Below are positions 63,742 through 64,000 of a DNA stretch of 64,000 nt, one piece after another. Under the pieces are notes generated by a model. It saw only the letters and a list, made by a program, of their open reading frames with translations, was not told where the DNA came from and ran no database searches. Position 1 is the first letter of the stretch; each line of letters begins with the position of its first letter. Source of the DNA: Mesorhizobium huakuii (GTDB lineage: Bacteria > Pseudomonadota > Alphaproteobacteria > Rhizobiales > Rhizobiaceae). Where the stretch lies: assembly GCF_030160235.1 (NCBI RefSeq), contig NZ_BSNY01000047.1:434001-498000 (forward strand). The letters are read 5' to 3'. A program made the translations under genes and the position numbers.

Positions 63742-64000
63742 GATCTCCAGCTTCGGCAGACCAACCGGCCGGATGCCGAGGTCGTTGGCGAGCACCCCAA
63801 AGGCTTCGGTCTCGATCAGGTCGCGGTAGGGAATTTCGGGGAAACGAAGGCCGCCGCGATGCAGGGCGGCATCGACCAGAAGCATGGTCCCGCCGACCGC
63901 GTCGAGGCCGATGATGTCGAGATGCCTGACATCGCTCAGGTGATAGCGGTATGGCGTCTGCTTGGGAGGCTGGTGCAGACCGCCGCGTATCTCTCGGTAA
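63724..64000 (-). CDS. GT62/Anp1-like glycosyltransferase, C-terminal part (cut by window edge)
   Basis: The frame is open through the right edge, giving about 92 C-terminal residues. It reads YHLSDVRHLDIIGLDAVGGT, then MLLVDAALHRGGLRFPEIPY, RDLIETEAFGVLANDLGIRP and a final GLPKLEILHVPW. The VGGTMLLV and IETE-x-LANDLG pattern with a GLP..EI.H end is that of Anp1/GT62-type and related glycosyltransferases. The stop at 63724 overlaps the end of the convergent exostosin-like gene. The N-terminal donor-binding part lies outside the window. Confidence 0.6.
   Translation of the reverse strand, partial: YREIRGGLHQPPKQTPYRYHLSDVRHLDIIGLDAVGGTMLLVDAALHRGGLRFPEIPYRDLIETEAFGVLANDLGIRPVGLPKLEILHVPW

Overview
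The window is GC-rich chromosomal DNA of a rhizobial alphaproteobacterium, most likely Mesorhizobium or a close relative. This is inferred from gene content and protein resemblance, not from a database search. The signs are the order rpsA - cmk - class II aroA - TIGR02300 protein - tRNA-Ala(GGC), a three-gene proton-translocating transhydrogenase next to a small aa3-oxidase subunit IV gene, a soxBDAG sarcosine oxidase operon, and many solute-uptake ABC systems. No phage, insertion sequence, integrase or CRISPR array was seen.

Layout. 0-6.7 kb: 3' part of a fused indolepyruvate ferredoxin oxidoreductase, a membrane PAS-GGDEF-EAL protein, a LuxI/FeeM-like acyltransferase and two small membrane proteins. 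6.8-9.9 kb: pntAA-pntAB-pntB, closed by a strong hairpin. 10-13.6 kb: a membrane protein with a 25-residue companion ORF, then gyrB. 13.7-22.3 kb: a secreted caspase-like protein with TPR repeats, an FMN reductase, a cytochrome P450, an NDUFA9-like protein, a possible DoxX remnant, and a divergent pair sharing a DJ-1/PfpI domain (a GlxA-type regulator and a membrane-anchored protein).

22.3-31 kb: a probable guanidino-compound (arginine-like) catabolic region. A polar amino-acid ABC transporter and an Ldh-family dehydrogenase run leftward. A dimethylargininase-like hydrolase, a TetR regulator and a 2-ketoarginine decarboxylase-like ThDP enzyme run rightward with ATGA overlaps; an SDR follows. 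31-37.7 kb: a polytopic membrane protein and the housekeeping block rpsA, cmk, aroA, TIGR02300, then tRNA-Ala.

38.1-49.2 kb: the most interesting region, an organosulfur locus of ten same-strand genes: ssuD-like monooxygenase, flavoprotein, sfnG, a complete branched-chain-amino-acid-type (Liv) ABC transporter, sfnB and an msuE-like FMN reductase. A Liv-type importer sits where an SsuABC-type importer would be expected. 49.3-52 kb: a small membrane protein, an epoxide hydrolase and a frameshifted AraC-family regulator.

52-62 kb: methylated-glycine catabolism (soxBDAG plus a dimethylglycine/sarcosine dehydrogenase-like flavoprotein carrying a 21-bp tandem duplication), a TetR regulator, a divergent aldehyde dehydrogenase and a DUF1349 protein. 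62.7-64 kb: two convergent glycosyltransferase-like genes, the last cut by the window edge. Long ORFs antisense to many genes are by-products of GC-rich codon use and are not annotated.
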